DNA of 64,000 bases, taken from the NCBI RefSeq assembly GCF_023065955.2, contig NW_026623008.1:20890001-20954000 (forward strand), written 5' to 3'. Made by a program: the position numbers and the translations under genes. Positions 1 through 14,700 of the stretch are shown here, in pieces. Numbering within the stretch: position 1 is the first letter of the stretch; each line of letters starts with the position of its first letter. Origin of the DNA: Ursus arctos (Eukaryota > Chordata > Mammalia > Carnivora > Ursidae). The notes beneath the pieces were generated by a model. It did no database searches. It saw nothing but the letters and a program-made list of their open reading frames with translations, and was not told where the DNA came from.

Positions 1-299
1 TCTTTGACGTTAGCTTCCTTGGTTGAAATTTCTTGCCTTTTGTGCCTTTTATTGTCCCCCCTGCCCAGTGTGCCCTACCAGTGCTGTAGCCATCAGTTTG
101 ATGGTGGTGCATCTAGAGACACCACTGACTAAAGCTAGGCCCGTCAGTTAATTATTTAACATCATTTTGCTAGGGTACTGAAAAGATTTTTCATCTACAA
201 AAACTCCACAAAGAAATTGGAGCCTCAAAGTTGATTCTGTCTCTAGGGAAGATGCTGATTAGGATTTACGAGGTGTTGATTGGAAGGCAGTCAGTGGAA

Positions 300-520
300 A
301 GAAGCTAAAAGAAAAGTTTGAAATTAGACAAACCTGAGTTTAAATCCTACTTTCGCACTTCTTAGCTGTGTGTCCTTGGGAAAGTCACTTCACCTTTCCA
401 AGTCCCACCTACATACATTGGAAACAATCACTGCCTCACAGGCTTGTTAGAAGAACTAAATAAGATTAAGCATGTGAAAGCACATAAGACAGTGTCTGGC
501 ACATAGTGTGAGCTTGGTAA
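300..520 (+). repeat. MIR SINE
   Basis: The MIR core is recognisable: cttagctgtgtgtccttggg, caagtc, and the end agtgtctggcacatagt. Ancient, in a GMEB1 intron. Confidence 0.75.
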
Positions 521-677
521 GAGAGCTGTTATGCCAAACGTCTTCCAGAAGATTTCAAAACAATACCAGCCAAAGTGAACAGTTAGCTACTCAGAGGAAC
601 CAAGAGACTAGAGATTTTTGAATTAAGCTTTTAGGGAAAAGTGTTCAATAAATAACTGATATTTTTTCCATTTTCAG

Positions 678-802
678 ATGCAAGCACTATAGAAGCAAAT
701 GAGGATATGGAAATTGCCTACCCCATAACTTGTGGGGAGAGCAAAGCCATTCTCCTCTGGAAGAAGTTTGTATGTCCAGGAATAAATGTGAAGTGTGTCA
801 AG
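678..802 (+). CDS. GMEB1: GMEB1 coding exon, start of SAND domain
   Basis: The acceptor ttttcag ends at 677 and the donor gtaattg begins at 803. The exon enters with 2 nt of a split codon and ends in phase 0. It encodes EANEDMEIAYPITCGESKA and onward to NVKCVK, the first strands of the SAND domain. It is probably exon 4 of 10, by analogy with the human gene. Confidence 0.95.
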
Positions 803-3800
803 GTAATTGTCTTTTCTCTTTACTGGGGACTGTTTGGGGGCTCCTTGTTTTCAAAGAGTATAGTTTCAGTACGTCTTCTCTCTTGTCTACCGTATCAATG
901 TTTTCAGTTTTGTGGCTTTATAGTCCCTATGGTGTCACAGAAAAAAATAAGGACTTTGGAGTGAAATTGACCTGAATTCAAATCCCACGCAGAATATAAG
1001 TTCTGTAAGAGCTGAGAACTTGTTTGTCTTGTTCACCATTGTATCCCCAACACCTAGAATGATGCTTGGCATATTTATCCATGAATGTTTGTTGAATGAA
1101 TGAATAGAGTCTCATCTCTATGACTGGATGACCTTGAATAAGTTAATTTCAGAGGCTCATATGTTAAAATATGAATAATCACATACACTGTAAGGTTGCC
1201 TAGCAGATGAAATGAGGTAATATATGTAAAATGCCTTATGGGAGTGTGCATTATATTAGAATTTATTGAAAATTATTACTGATAAAAATAAGTATTCATG
1301 AGAGCACAAAGTGGAAATAATTGCTTATCCTGTCTCCATTGGTAGCCACAGCTGTACCCAGAGATAGTAGTCACCATCAGTGGCATCATCCTAGAATCAT
1401 TAAGGATTACAGAGTTTTGAGGCTCTGCAGTGATAGTGGTTTCTATGTTACTTATTCTTTCCGCCTCATCCTGAATCTTGTCATTAGGGCTGGATAGGTT
1501 ACTTCAGTTTATTTAAACAGCCTTTGCAACATTGGACCCAAGTGCCTGATTTAGGGCATGAATGGATTTCAGATGTTGATTAATCAGTATATTAATCTCC
1601 AATCCTCCTCCTGTCTTCTGTAGCTCTGTACTAGGACAGGGCAGTGTGCCCAGAGAAGGATCATCTTCTCTGGCACAGCAGGGCAGGAGGCTGGAAGACA
1701 CAAGGCTATGACTTAAGATGCCATCTGGGTATTTTTCATACGTAACAAGTAGAGTTACCTTTCTTTCTCTCTTGGCCTGCCTAAGTTGATCTCGGGTTCT
1801 TTTGGACTTTTCTTTTTACTTTAGTTCAATGATCAGTTGATCAGCCCCAAGCATTTTGTTCATCTGGCTGGCAAGTCCACCCTAAAGGACTGGAAGAGAG
1901 CCATTCGTCTGGGTGGAATCATGCTCAGGTGAGCTTTAATAACAAGCACATACGAGGGTGCTTGGAAGAGCACCTTCCAGTTGGAAAAGCATGCAGCTCT
2001 TGATCTCAGAGCCCCACATTGAGTGTAGAGATTACCAAAAATATATATATATTAATTAATTAAAAAGAAAACAAGCGCCTACCTTTTTGTTTTGTTTTGT
2101 TTTGTTTTAAGATTTATTTATTTTAGAGAGAGAGGGAAGAGTTTTTTTTTTTTTTAAGATTTACTTGTTTATTTTAGAGAGTGAGAAAGCATGAGCGGAA
2201 GAGGCAGAGGCAGAGGGAGAGAGAATCTCAAGCAGACTCTGTATTGAGCACAGAGCCTATTGCGGGGCTTGGTCTCATGATCCTGAGATCACAATCTGAG
2301 CTGAAACCAAGAGTCAGACACTTAACTGACTTTGCCGCCCAGGCACCCCTGGAAAGAGAGCCGTAGGCAGACTCCACAAGGAGTGTGGAGCTGGCTGCAG
2401 GGCTCGATCTCACGACCCTGAGACCATGACCTGAGCCAAAATTAAGCCAAATCCAAGAGTGGGATGCTTAACCGACTGCGCCACCCCTCAGCACATACCT
2501 TTCAACTGACTTTGGGGGCACTTAATCATGGTAGAATACAGATAATTCAGTATTTTCTCTTTAATTTGAAATTTTTATTTCCTCTGAAGAATTGGTTTGA
2601 GCGATCCATGTATTTACCTTCATCAGCTAGCTCTTAAAATCCCTGTGAGAAAAGGAAGATTAAATTAAATTAACTCTTCCCAGCATCTAGGGCAAATTTT
2701 TTCTGATGTCAGGGTGTTAGGATCCTTTCTGGGCAGAGAAGCTCGGGAGTAGATGACAATAGTACTTGAGATCACCAAGCACAGGCAGGGCTAAGCCTGG
2801 TGCTGAGGAAGTGTGCCGACCACGAAGTATAGGCTGACTGACAAATTCTGTGATAATCTGGTAAAATAGAGGGTGCTTTTGATAAGTAACAATCATACTC
2901 AGTGAATGCAATCCGTGCCATCATTGTACCACAGAAATAAACTTCAGAATGTGTAATACCCTCACCCCCATCTTTATGCAGCAAGCTTATTATTGTAATT
3001 TCCCCCCCTCTGGAGAAGATTAACATTAATTGGTATTTCTTGAGCACTCACCTATTGATGGATTTTAAAATGTGGTCAGGAGTGGAAAGTTCCTCGCAGA
3101 ACATGTATCATGATGTAAGAACATCTTACCCATTGCCTTTAATTCTTTTTAAGGAATGTGTCCTAAGAAGAGTCTATAGTGCTTGTAGAAATTCAGGCAT
3201 AAAGATGTTTATTGCAACATTGTTTAAAATTATAGTCTGCTTTAGGGGCACCTGGGTGGCTGAGTCAGTTAAGCATCTGCATTCAGCTCAGGTCCTGATC
3301 CCAGGGCTTCAGGCTCCCTGCTCAGTGGGGAGCCTGCTTTTCCCTCTCCCTCTTCCCCTCCCCCCATTTGTGCTCTCTCACTCTCTCAAAGAAATAAATA
3401 AAATCTTTTTTTTTAAATATGTTGTTTCGAAGTTTGATTAGTGAGAACATTTTTTTTTCTAAGATAATATTTATTTGATAGAAAGCGAGAGAACACAAGC
3501 AGGGGGAACAGCAGAGGGAGAGGGAGAAGCGGGCTCCCCACTGAGCAGGGAGCCCAACATGGGACTCCATCCCAGGACCCTGGGACCATGACCTGAGCTG
3601 AAGGCAGACACTTAACTGACTGAGCCACCCAGGTACCCCATAAATAACATCTTAAAAAAAAAAAAGAAAGAAAGAAAATTATAGTATGCTTTAATACACA
3701 GTTAAGGTATATCTAAAGTAAATTTATGGTTCATCTAAATATATATGAGCATATACTATGAGATATTATGAGGTTATTAAGATATTTCTAAAGAGTTTTT

Positions 3801-4051
3801 ACATGGAAAAATGCTTATGATGTAAAGAAAGAAATAAAATATAAAATTGGGGGCGCCTGGCTGGCTCAGTCAGTAGAGCATGTACTCTTGATCTTGCTGT
3901 ACTGAGTGAGTTATATATATATGGAGGGGTGCCTGGATGGCTCAGTCGGTTAAGCGTCTGACTCTTGATTTCAGCTCAGGTCTTGATTTCAGGGTTGTGA
4001 GTTCAGGCCCTGCATTGGGCTCCATGCTGGGCTTGGAGCCTACTAAAAAAA

Positions 4052-4082
<31 letters not shown>

Positions 4083-5741
4083 GTGTGATTTTAGTTGTGT
4101 AAAACACACACACATGTGTACATAAAATTTAATAGAAGAAAATATGCCAAAATGTTAATGTTATCTCTGTGTTGTTGGATTTTTTAAAGAGCAGTTGTTT
4201 TCTTTATAGTTTTCTATATTTTCCACAGAAAATGTTAATTTTTTCTTCATTATTATTCAGATTATTTTAATAGAGAGACACATCAAAAAAAATTATTCCA
4301 GATGATTTGAATGCAGAAATCAGTAGTTAAATAAAATTGGGAAGGAATACTTTTAACTTTCATTATTGTTCTTCTTGGCCTATTCTTTTTGCCCAGAAAA
4401 ACAAGCACATGCCAACTTTCCTCAAATGTAAGAAGGAATCAGAATGTCTAAAAGATCTTTAGTGAAAGCCAAGTAACGTTATAACATAGAGTTCACTATA
4501 ATTAAAATACCCCATGGTTTTGCTCATGGCCTATAATAACAATGTCTTGTGAATCCAGTTATAAGGGCATTTTATAGTGGGGGTTTAGTGTAATCAACTT
4601 TGTACTATATTTATAGGAGAGTTGTTATCCTTTTTTGTTTGTTTGTTTTTTAGGAAAGAAATGTGCTGAAGTTTTATGTCTTCAAAAGTGGCAACAGATC
4701 TTGCTGGTCTAAGAATACTAATACATTAGAATCTCATCATAAAATTCTTGTTCCCTATAGCATTTCTCGGTTGTGCTCGAATATATGAACTAGTCTTTTC
4801 CCCTTTTGGGTTTGCTTTCAATGAGATTCTGTGGGGATACTCAGATGTTGTCAGGAGTGTGTCCCAGCTAAAGCTTGTTGATAACGGGAAATGAGAGAAT
4901 ACTCAAAATGAGCGGGCTAGGAAGGGAAGAGGAGTACTTGTAAATGTGGGCAGGACCAATGAAAATTTTATAATCCCAATTAGAATTTTTGCAACCTAAT
5001 GACTTTTAATGCTATTAGGTTTCACTAATCTATGGAGTAGACACAGCAACTTTGTTTCTATTTGTCCCCGAGGCCTAGTTCCCTCTAGATGTAATGCAGG
5101 CTGAACTGGTACTTCTTGTCTCCCTTTACACAGGAAAATGATGGACTCTGGACAGATTGATTTTTACCAGCATGACAAGGTTTGCTCCAATACCTGCAGA
5201 AGCACCAAATTTGATCTTCTGATCAGCAGTGCAAGAGCTCCAGTGCCAGGACAGCAGACAAGTGTGGTGCAGACACCCACTTCGGCCGATGGTAGGGGGT
5301 AGGAAACCACCTGAAAACCCAGTGTTTTTTAGTAACACTTTTCCCCTTACTTCTCTTTTGTGTTTCTTAATTTTAATTCTCATGAGCATTGATGTCCCTG
5401 TAAAGTATGCTAATCTTGGGTGTGATTCCATACTTTAGAGACAGATCTCTTTGTTTTCTCCCAGATGATTCCTATTGGCCATACTTCCTTCCTTGTTTCT
5501 TTCTAACTGTGCACGGTAAACATTAGAAAGATGGTTCAGGGGCGCCTGGGTGGTTCACTCAGTTAAGTATCCCACTCTGGATTTTGGCTTAGGTCACCAC
5601 CTCAAGGTGGTGAGATTGAGCCCCAGGTCAGGCCCCGTGCTGGGTGTGGAGCCTGCTTAAGATTTTCTCTCTCTCTCTCTCTCTCTCCCTCTCTCTCTCT
5701 CTGTCTCCCCCCCCTGCCCCTTCCCCCCATGTACATGCTCT

Positions 5742-5796
<55 letters not shown>

Positions 5797-8700
5797 AAAA
5801 GATAGATACATGATTCAGTGGTTATTATGTTTATTCAGTGGTCTCACTTTGGTCCCACTTGGCATATCTTTGAAATTAAGTTGTTTTAAAATCCTTTGCT
5901 CTGGGGCGCCTGGGTGGCACAGCGGTTGGGCGTCTGCCTTCGGCTCAGGGCGTGATCCCGGCGATCTGGGATCGAGCCCCACATCAGGCTCTTCTGCTAT
6001 GAGCCTGCTTCTTCCTCTCCCACTCCCCCTGCTTGTGTTCCCTCTCTCGCTGGCTGTCTCTATCTCTGTCGAATAAATAAATAAAATCTTTAAAAAAATA
6101 AAATAAAATAAAATCCTTTGCTCTACTGGTGGTTAAGCAAGAAGATAGAATGTGAAGGGTTTTCAGCTGTTGAGCTGAGATGTATCAAAGGTAATGTATG
6201 GTTGGCTGGACTGGACTCTGGAAACTGCTCCTATAAGGATCGAAGAGCTCTGCCTGGAAGGAATCCACATAACCAAGTGGAGGCTTTGCCACAAATGCGG
6301 CAGGATGGGCATACGCTTAACTTCAGTATTGTTGACCTCGGGACTAGAGCTCTTTGCTCTTCTCTAGGGAAGATGGAGCTATGTGAGATGATTATTAAGG
6401 ATTCAGTTAGTCCAGGGGAGCCTGGCTGGCCCAGTTGGAGGAGTGTGTGACTCTTGATCTTGAGGTCATGAGTTCAAGCCCCACACTGGGTGTAGAGATT
6501 AAATAAACAAACAAACAAACTTAAAAAAAAAGATTCAGTTAGTCCAGTTAAGATTCTTGTCTCAACTACTTCCAGAAGTCTTAAAGAATGCCTGACGAGT
6601 TGCAAGGACACTAATGGATATAAGGGAAGTACTATGTTTTAAAAAGGACCTCTCAAGGTTTCTTTTGGTCAGCCCTAATATTCTGTGAGTAACCACTGGG
6701 TGAGTAGAAGACAAATCTCTTAGAACCTAAGTTCCCTTCAGGAAAGTATAAAATGGCTAGCAGTTCGAATTTTTGATCATGTGAGTCTTTCACTTGAAAA
6801 GTAAAAAACGCAATGAAATTATCTACTTTTTATTTGGCTAAAACTCCTTTAGTTGATTATCCATATCAATATTACTTTTTTGCTTGATTATTAATACCCT
6901 CCAGCATGTGGAGTCCATATTTGTCTGTATATCTGTCTGGATCAGTTTGATTTTTCTCCATTCTCTTGTTTAAAAAAAAATTTTTTTTTAAGATTTTATT
7001 TATTTGAGAGAGAGAGAGAGAGAGCGTGTGAGCACAGCAGGGGGAGTTGCAGGCAGAGGGAGAGGGAGAAGCAGGCTTTCCACTGAGTGGGGAGCCCGAT
7101 GTAGGACTTGATCCCAGGACCCCAGGATCATGACCTGAGCCAAAGGCAGACGCTTAACCAACTGAGTCACTGAGGCACCCCTGTTTAAAATCTTAATGTA
7201 CAGGGGTGCCTGGGTGGCACAGCGGTTAAGCGCATGCCTTCAGCTCAGGGCGTGATCCCGGCATTATGGGATCGAGCCCCACATCAGGCTCCTCCGCTAG
7301 GAGCCTGCTTCTTCCTCTCCCACTCCCCCTGCTTGTGTTCCCTCTCTCGCTGGCTGTCTCTATCTCTGTCGAATAAATAAAATCTTTAAAAAAATAAAAA
7401 TTAAAAATAAAAATCTTAATGTACAAGGAGTTCCTGACTGGCTCAGTCAGAAGAACATGTGACTCCTGATCTTGGGGTTGTGAGTTTGAGCCCCATGGTG
7501 GGTGGAGAGATTACTTAAAAAAAATAAAATAAATAAAATCTTAATATAAAATGTTAATAGCAAAAGTTCTTTTCCTCTGTGAATCCGCTATTCCTGGATC
7601 TCTTCTTATCTGAGTTCTTTGGTCTCATCTCTCTTGCTTTCTCACCCATGGCCTGTTAAACAAGCTATAGCAACTTCTGATATTCTCGACGGTCGGCATC
7701 AAATATGCTTGTACTAGGGCTCTTGGCTAAGCACCGTACTCTTCTTTTAAATTATTTTAGGTCCTCCTCATCCTCACTAAGTCCGGGGCAGACAGCCTGG
7801 CAATCATGCTCACCTTCAGTCTTTTTAAAAAACACCTGCTCAGGAAGCAGACTGCTCTTTTGTGATTTTATAAGTTATCTTTCACTTTCTATTCAGAGTA
7901 AGAAGAAAGCATTTTCTTTTGAAAGGCAGGTTTTCTTTAGAAAATCCAATGTTCATTCTGGCTTACCAAGGATTCTAGTTTTTACTATATGGACCTGTAG
8001 GCAAAAGGCCAGAATGTTAAAATAACAGGGTCTCTTTGGCCGTATGAGATAAAGGAGAGCTATGACTTTTTCATGAAATTCACTGGCTTTACTTCTAATG
8101 GACTGCTTTTAGGTAGCATCACACAGATTGCCATCTCAGAAGAGAGCATGGAAGAGGCAGGGCTGGAATGGAACTCTGCTCTCACTGCTGCTGTCACCAT
8201 GGCTACAGAGGAGGGTGTGAAGAAAGACTCAGAGGAAATTTCAGGTACTTTTCTATGAGGCTAAGATATCTTGCAGGGTTTTGTGACCCTTCTCACCATT
8301 ATGATTATGGACACAGTAGGTCTCTTAATTACTTTTGCTGGGTTTTCTCATGCTTTTTAATAATAATCGTAGCTGCAAACATTTTATTTTAATCCATGCA
8401 ACAACAGCCACGCACAGTCACATTTTGCATAGGAATAAATTGAGATTCAAAAAGGTTCAGCAGCTTGCCCAAGACCCGCTGCATAGCCAATAGTGTCAGA
8501 GCTGAATTCAGCTGTTTGACTCTGTAGTCAGTGCTTTTCATCCTGTCACACTGCCTCCAACTTTGGAACGTTTCTTAAATAAACCAAGCTGCAAGATGTT
8601 AGAAGAAAAAGTTAGGTAGCAGGTGGTGTAGTGGACGGTGACCAATGACGATTCACTTAGAGGGGACCAGGAGGGGTTTCACATCATCCTCCATTCATTA

Positions 8701-11700
8701 ATTCACTTGAAAAATATTTATTGCTGTGTATTTTTAGTTGGCACTGTTGCCAACTTAGATGAAAAGACATAGCTTTTGCCCTCAGCTTATCCCGCCTATT
8801 CAGCTGTTTTATTTTACTTTGTAAGAATAGGACTAGAGGGGGTATAGTTGACTCTTGAGCATTGTGGCAGTTTGGAGCACCAACCTCCTGTGCAGCGGAA
8901 AATCCATGTGTAACTTGCCTCCCCCGCCACCCCCACTTAACTATAAGCCTTACCAATAACATAGTCGATTAACATATTTTTTATGTTATTTGTATTATAT
9001 ACTGTATTCTTACAATAAAGTAAACTAAAGAAAAGAAAATATTCCTAAGAAAATCATAAGAAAAAACATTTACGTCACTGTACTGTATATATAGAAAAAA
9101 ATCTATATATAAGTGTACCCTCACAGTTCACACCATATCATACAAGGCTCGCCTGTATATCTTTATTTTAATATCTTTATTATTTAACTTCTAAGATACT
9201 AAATACTGTTTAAATTAAATTATTTAAATAAATAATATTTAATATTTATTTAATCTCTTTATTGGAGGAAGATACCCCGCTCCCTATAGCCAGAGCCATG
9301 ACAAATTGAGGCAATTATCTCAAGTCCCTATGTTGCTGAAGAGGCCGATAATTGGGTACCAACTCAGGGAGGCAGCTAGTATTCCAAAAACTTCTTCCTT
9401 TTTCCCAGAAATGGCCCAACAAGAAATCATTTCAAATTGAAGTAATTTCGAGTTTAACTTGTAGAGATGTGCCTAAGTATATGTAGTATCCCTTGTTTAT
9501 CTTCTGTCTTATCCCTCTTGTGTCAGAGGACACTTTGATGTTCTGGAAAGGAATAGCTGATGTAGGGCTGATGGAAGAGGTTGTCTGCAACATACAGAAG
9601 GAAATAGAGGAGCTACTCAGGGGAGTTCAGCAGCGGCTCATTCAGGCTCCCTTCCAGGTAACAGGTAAGTGCACTAATTCTAATTCTAACAACAGTGGTC
9701 ATTTTATTGAACACTGACAGCTGTAAGCAGATCCTGTTAGTCTCATGAAAACATTGAGGTATGAGTATTATTATCCACATTTTACAGATTAGGAAACTAT
9801 GGTTCATAAAATTTACTTGTCCATAGTTCATAATAAGGTTTTGAACTCGGGTCTGGTCATGCTTTTCCACAGGTAATTTTTGGCTTTATAAATGGTGCCA
9901 GAAAGCAGGCTCTCTCTCTAGTACATATAGATAGAGTCTGAAAATTGGAGAAAGCTACCTGGTTTTAGACAAGTCTCATATTCTATCAGTTTAGGGCATC
10001 CAGAACTATTGTGTGCACTTACAGCTGTTTCCGAATACCCATAGGGTACTTGCTGCTGTGCATAATGTAAAAGGATGTTCTAATCATCTGATACAAAAGG
10101 GTTTGTGATGATGAGCGTCTGGCTGGCTCAGTCAGTGGAGCCTGTGACTCTTAATCTTGGGGTCATGAGTTTGAGCTCCATGTTGGGGGTAGAGCTTACT
10201 TTTTTTTTTTTTTTAAGATTTTATTTATTTATTCATTCGACAGAGATAGAGACAGCCAGCGAGAGAGGGAACACAAGCAGGGGGAGTGGGAGAGGAAGAA
10301 GCAGGCTCATAGCGGAAGAGCCCGATATTGGGCTCGATCCCATAACGCCGGGATCACGCCCTGAGCCGAAGGCAGACGCCCAACCGCTGTGCCACCCAGG
10401 CCCCCCTAGAGCTTACTTTAAAAAAGAGTCATAATATGGGGCGCCTCGGTGGCTTAGCCGTTAAACGTCTGCCTTCGGCTCAGGTCATGATCCCAGAGTC
10501 CTGGGGTCGAGCCCCGCATTGGGCTCCCTGCTCCGCAGGAAGCCTGCTTCTCCCTCTCACGCTCCCCTTGCTTGTGTTCCCTCTCTGGCTGTCTCTCTCT
10601 GTCAAATAAATAAATAAAATCTTAAAAAAAAAGTCATAATAATATCTCATAAGCTTGTGTGTCAGTGAGTTCCTAGATTTGTTACTTGTGTCTTATTACC
10701 GCTTTATAATTCATACATTATATAAATACACTTCAATTTTATAGTAAAATCTTTTTTTATGTTCTTGGAGGAAAAAAAAGGCAAGTAATGTAGAAAGCAG
10801 GGATGACTCTTTTAAATAGGGTGGTCAAGGAAGGCCTCCCAAAGCAGGTGGCATTTAAGCAGAGACCTGAATTGAAGAAGCTAGCCATGTGATGAGCTGG
10901 AAGAAGGAACATTTCAGGCAGAAGGAACAAAGACCTTGAAGTTGCAATGGGCTTCATAGGCTCAAAGAATTACAGAAGCACTGAGGCGGCCACAGCGAAG
11001 TAGGGTATAGAAGAGTGATAGGTAATAAGGTTGGAGAAGAAAAGAACAGACAGTTTATTTAGTTATTTTTTTTTTTAAGATTTTACTTATTTATCTACGA
11101 GAGAGAGAGAGAAAGCACAAGGAGTGGGGAGAGGGAGAACCGGGCTCACTGCTGAGCTGGGAGCCTGACATGGGGCTCGATGCCAGGACCCTGGGACTGT
11201 GACCTGAGTTGAAGGCAAACACTTAACTGACTGAGCCACCCAGGTGCCCTGAGGGGATAGTTTAGATAAGCTTTGGTTAGAATTTTTATTTTAAGGTGAT
11301 GGTAAGCCATCATAGTGATTTTGAGCAGGGGACCGAAATGATAAGGATTTATATTTTTATATTTTATGTATATATATATTTTTAAAGATTTTTTTTTTTT
11401 ATTTGACAGAGACAGAGACAGCTAGCGAGAGAGGGAACACAAGCAGGGGGAGTGGGAGAGGAAGAAGCAGGCTCCTACCAGAGGAGCCTGATGTGGGGCT
11501 CGATCCCATAATGCTGGGATCACGCCCTGAGCCAAAGGCAGACGCTTAACTGCTGTGCCACCCAGGCACCCCTTTATTTTTTATATTTTTGAAAGATCAC
11601 TTTGGTTGCTATACGGAGAATGGACTGTATGGGGCAAGAAATAAGTTGGGAGGGGTGCCTGGCTAGCTCAGTTGGTGGAGAGTGCAACCCTTGACCTCAG

Positions 11701-14700
11701 GGTTATGAGTTTAAGCCCGACATTGGTCATAGAGCCTACTTAAAAAAAAAAAAAAAGAAAAAGGAAAGAAATCAGTGGGGAGACTCTTGAAGGAATTACT
11801 CCAGACAAGAGATGATGGTGGCATGGATTAGAGTGGATAGTGGTAGACCTGGGAAGAAGTGATCATATTGGGGATATATTTTGAATGTGGAACTGACAAG
11901 TTTTGCTGATGGATTGGATGTAGGGTAAAAGAGAAAGGGGGCGCCTGGGTGGCTCAGTCATTAAGCGTCTGCCTGTGGCTCAGGTCATGATCCCAGGGTC
12001 CTGGGATCGAGCCCCTCATTGGGCTCCCTGCTTGTCGGGAAGCCTGCTTCTCCCTCTCCCACTCCCCCTGCTTGTGTTCCCTCTCTCGCTGTCTCTCTCT
12101 CTGTCAAATAAATAAATAAATCTTAAAAAAAGATAGATAGAGAGAAGGACAGAAATCCAGGATGACTCATACCTTTTTGGCTTGAGCCATGAATGGTGAC
12201 ACCATTTCCTGAGGCGAAGATCACTGGGAGAGTTGTAGTTAGTACAGTTAGTAGTTGTTTTTTTGTTTTTTGGGTATTTTTTAAAAGTAGGCTTCATGGC
12301 CAGTGTAGGGCTTGAACTCATGACCCTGAGATCAAGAGTCACATACTCTTGCGACTGAGCCAGCCAGGCACCCCTCAAAGTTAGTCTTGACTTGGGGCAC
12401 CTGGCTGGCTCAGTGGATGGAGCATGTGACTCGTGATCTGACGGTCACGAGTTCAAGCCCCATGTTAGGCATAGAGCTTACTTTAAAAAAAAAGAGAAAA
12501 GAAAAAAAGAAAAAAATTAGTGTTGACTTGCTAAATGATCATGAGGCCTTCAAATGGAGGTGCCACTCAGCTAGATGGAAGTATGACTCTGGCATGCAGG
12601 AAGGAGGTTAGGGCTGGAGATCTGCAGGTGGGAGTTCTCAGCATGTACATGTTATTTCAAAGCATGGAACTGGATGAGATGACTGTGGAAAAGAGCTGTA
12701 GGTGGAGAAGTGGTCTGAGTTAAGGAAGTAATGACCACAGCTACTGACAATGCTTTCAAGAAGTTTTGAATAAAGAGGAACAGAGATAACACTACGAATA
12801 ACATTGCATGCCAGTTCCCATGTTTGACTCTTAAAATATGCTATATATTTTTTTAACATTTTATTTTTTTGAGAGAGAGAGCAGGCAGGGGGAGGAGAGC
12901 CTGATGTGGGGCTGGATCTCACAACCCTGAGATCATGACCTGAGCTGAAATCAAGAGTTGGACACTTAACCAACTGAGCCACTCAGGTGCCCCTAAAATA
13001 TATTTCTATTCTTCATGTCTATTTTGCCAAGTAAGTATTATTAGGCCCTTTTGTTTTGGATGAGAAAACTGAGGAGTGAAATGACTTATCCAGGTTCACA
13101 CAGATAGGAGGAAACCATAAAACTGAGATTCAAACTTAGCTCTATCTAGCATAGTGACCATGTTTTCTAAACCGGAAGTCGGAACTTATAACCAGATGCA
13201 AGATTTTTTTTATTTTTAAATTTATTTATATGGAAGGATGGATAAGTTACAACAATTGAAGTTAATTATACATGTGATAAATCTTTGCCAACATTTTTAA
13301 AAAATGCAATTAGAATAGTACCGTCATTTCTGGGTTGTTTCATATTTATAAGCAACACGACAGAGAGCTGGGGAAACACTTCTGTTTTAACTTGACAGGC
13401 ATGTCTTTGTTTTAAATAGATGCTGCTGTTCTCAACAATGTAGCACATACATTTGGCCTAATGGACACGGTGAAGAAGGTTTTGGACAACAGAAGGAACC
13501 AAGTAGAGCAGGGAGAAGAGCAGTTTCTCTATACGCTGACAGGTGTGTATAACTTGGTTCTTCTTAGGTGATACTATTCTAATATCCTTGAGTCTTGGCA
13601 TTTCCTTGTGGACTTCTGTTGGGACTTCCTTTCTTCTTTCCTTCCTTCTTTCCTTCCTTCCTTCCTTCCTTCCTTCCTTCCTTCCTTCCTTCCTTCCTCA
13701 TCATGGTCCTCCTTCTGTATCTTTTGGAGGATTAAAATATCTGTTCAATTGCTCCATTAATCCAGTAATCTCAGTGGCAGAAGAAACAAACTGGCCTTTG
13801 TTTTCATTACATTATTTATATTGCATCTTTTGATAACTGTAAATTTAGCACTTTTTCCATTATTTGTGGTAATCAGAAATTATGAGCACTTGAATAATTT
13901 AACTCTTTTTATCAAGTACTTATTTTGCGCTGTCTCTGGGATGCCTGGGTGGCTCAGTTGGTTGGGCGTCTGCCTTTGGCTCAGGTCATGATCCCAGGAT
14001 CCTGGGCTTGAGTTCTGCATCAGACTCCTTGCTCAGTGGGGAGCCTGCTTCTCCTTCTCCCTCTGCTGCTCCCCCTGTTTGTGCTCTCTCTCTCTGACAA
14101 ATAAATAAATAAAATCTTCCAAAAAAATTTGCACTGTCTCCAAACTAGGTTGTAGAAATATAATGTTGACTAAGACAGCCTCACTCTCTACATGGTCTTT
14201 AAGGAACTCAAGGGAAAGCAGACATAGAAATAAATGCAAAAAGTAGTCAGCTTTGTAACTGAGGCATATAGTGGGTATGGTGGAAGAACAAAAGGAGTTG
14301 TCACTTATATCCAGAGAGAATCAAGAAAAGGTTTTGGATAAAGCAGGTGAAAGATGTAAAACAAGTCAGAGGTATCAATTATCACCTTTGAATGATGTAG
14401 AATATATTATAGTGAGTCATGAAGCCAAAAGGCAAGATTATTTGGTAATAGAAGAACAATTTATGTTGTCTTAAACTTACTTTTATACCCAGTATGTAAT
14501 TTAAACTCAGTTTACTGAGTACTCTGAGACCCTTTTCATTTGATCCTCCTAAGAATGTTATAGGCTATTATCCCTATTTTATAGATGACACAGTAGAGGC
14601 CCAAAGAGGATAAATGATTTGCCTTGGGGCGGCATCAGTACTTGGCAGTGAAGCCTGGAATAGCACTTGGCTTTCTTACTCCTAATCCAGTGCTTTCATG

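Larger units (their letters stand above)
10770..12730. repeat. Ancient long interspersed repeat (L2-like), broken up by SINEs
   Basis: Pieces at about 10770-11020, 11240-11350, 11590-11645, 11770-11935, 12150-12240 and 12590-12725 follow one another in the order of a common ancient mammalian repeat (aggaaggcctccc; gcagagacctgaattgaag; gatcactttggttgct; agagatgatggtggcatgga; gatggattggatgtaggg; aaatccaggatgactc). I recognise the consensus text but am not certain of the family. Six or more SINEs interrupt it. Confidence 0.5.

Noticed and set aside
707..964. 85-codon frame beginning MEIAYPITC
   Set aside because: Only residues up to 802 are GMEB1; the rest reads through the donor into the intron and MIR.
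2181..2413. Arg-rich short frames here and at many similar places
   Set aside because: They are SINE translations (recurring [17 protein letters not shown] and similar words).
3849..4050. tRNA genes suggested by repeated 'ggctcagt..gttaagc..' blocks
   Set aside because: These are the tRNA-Lys-derived heads of CAN SINEs, with degraded box A/B and attached SINE bodies, and occur throughout the window.
5742..5800. (GAAA)n run as a CRISPR-like or regulatory array
   Set aside because: It is the expanded tail of a SINE, with no spacers.
8845..9155. Hairpin-like AT-rich stretch as a possible origin or structured RNA
   Set aside because: The inverted ends with TA duplication fit a Tigger-family DNA transposon.
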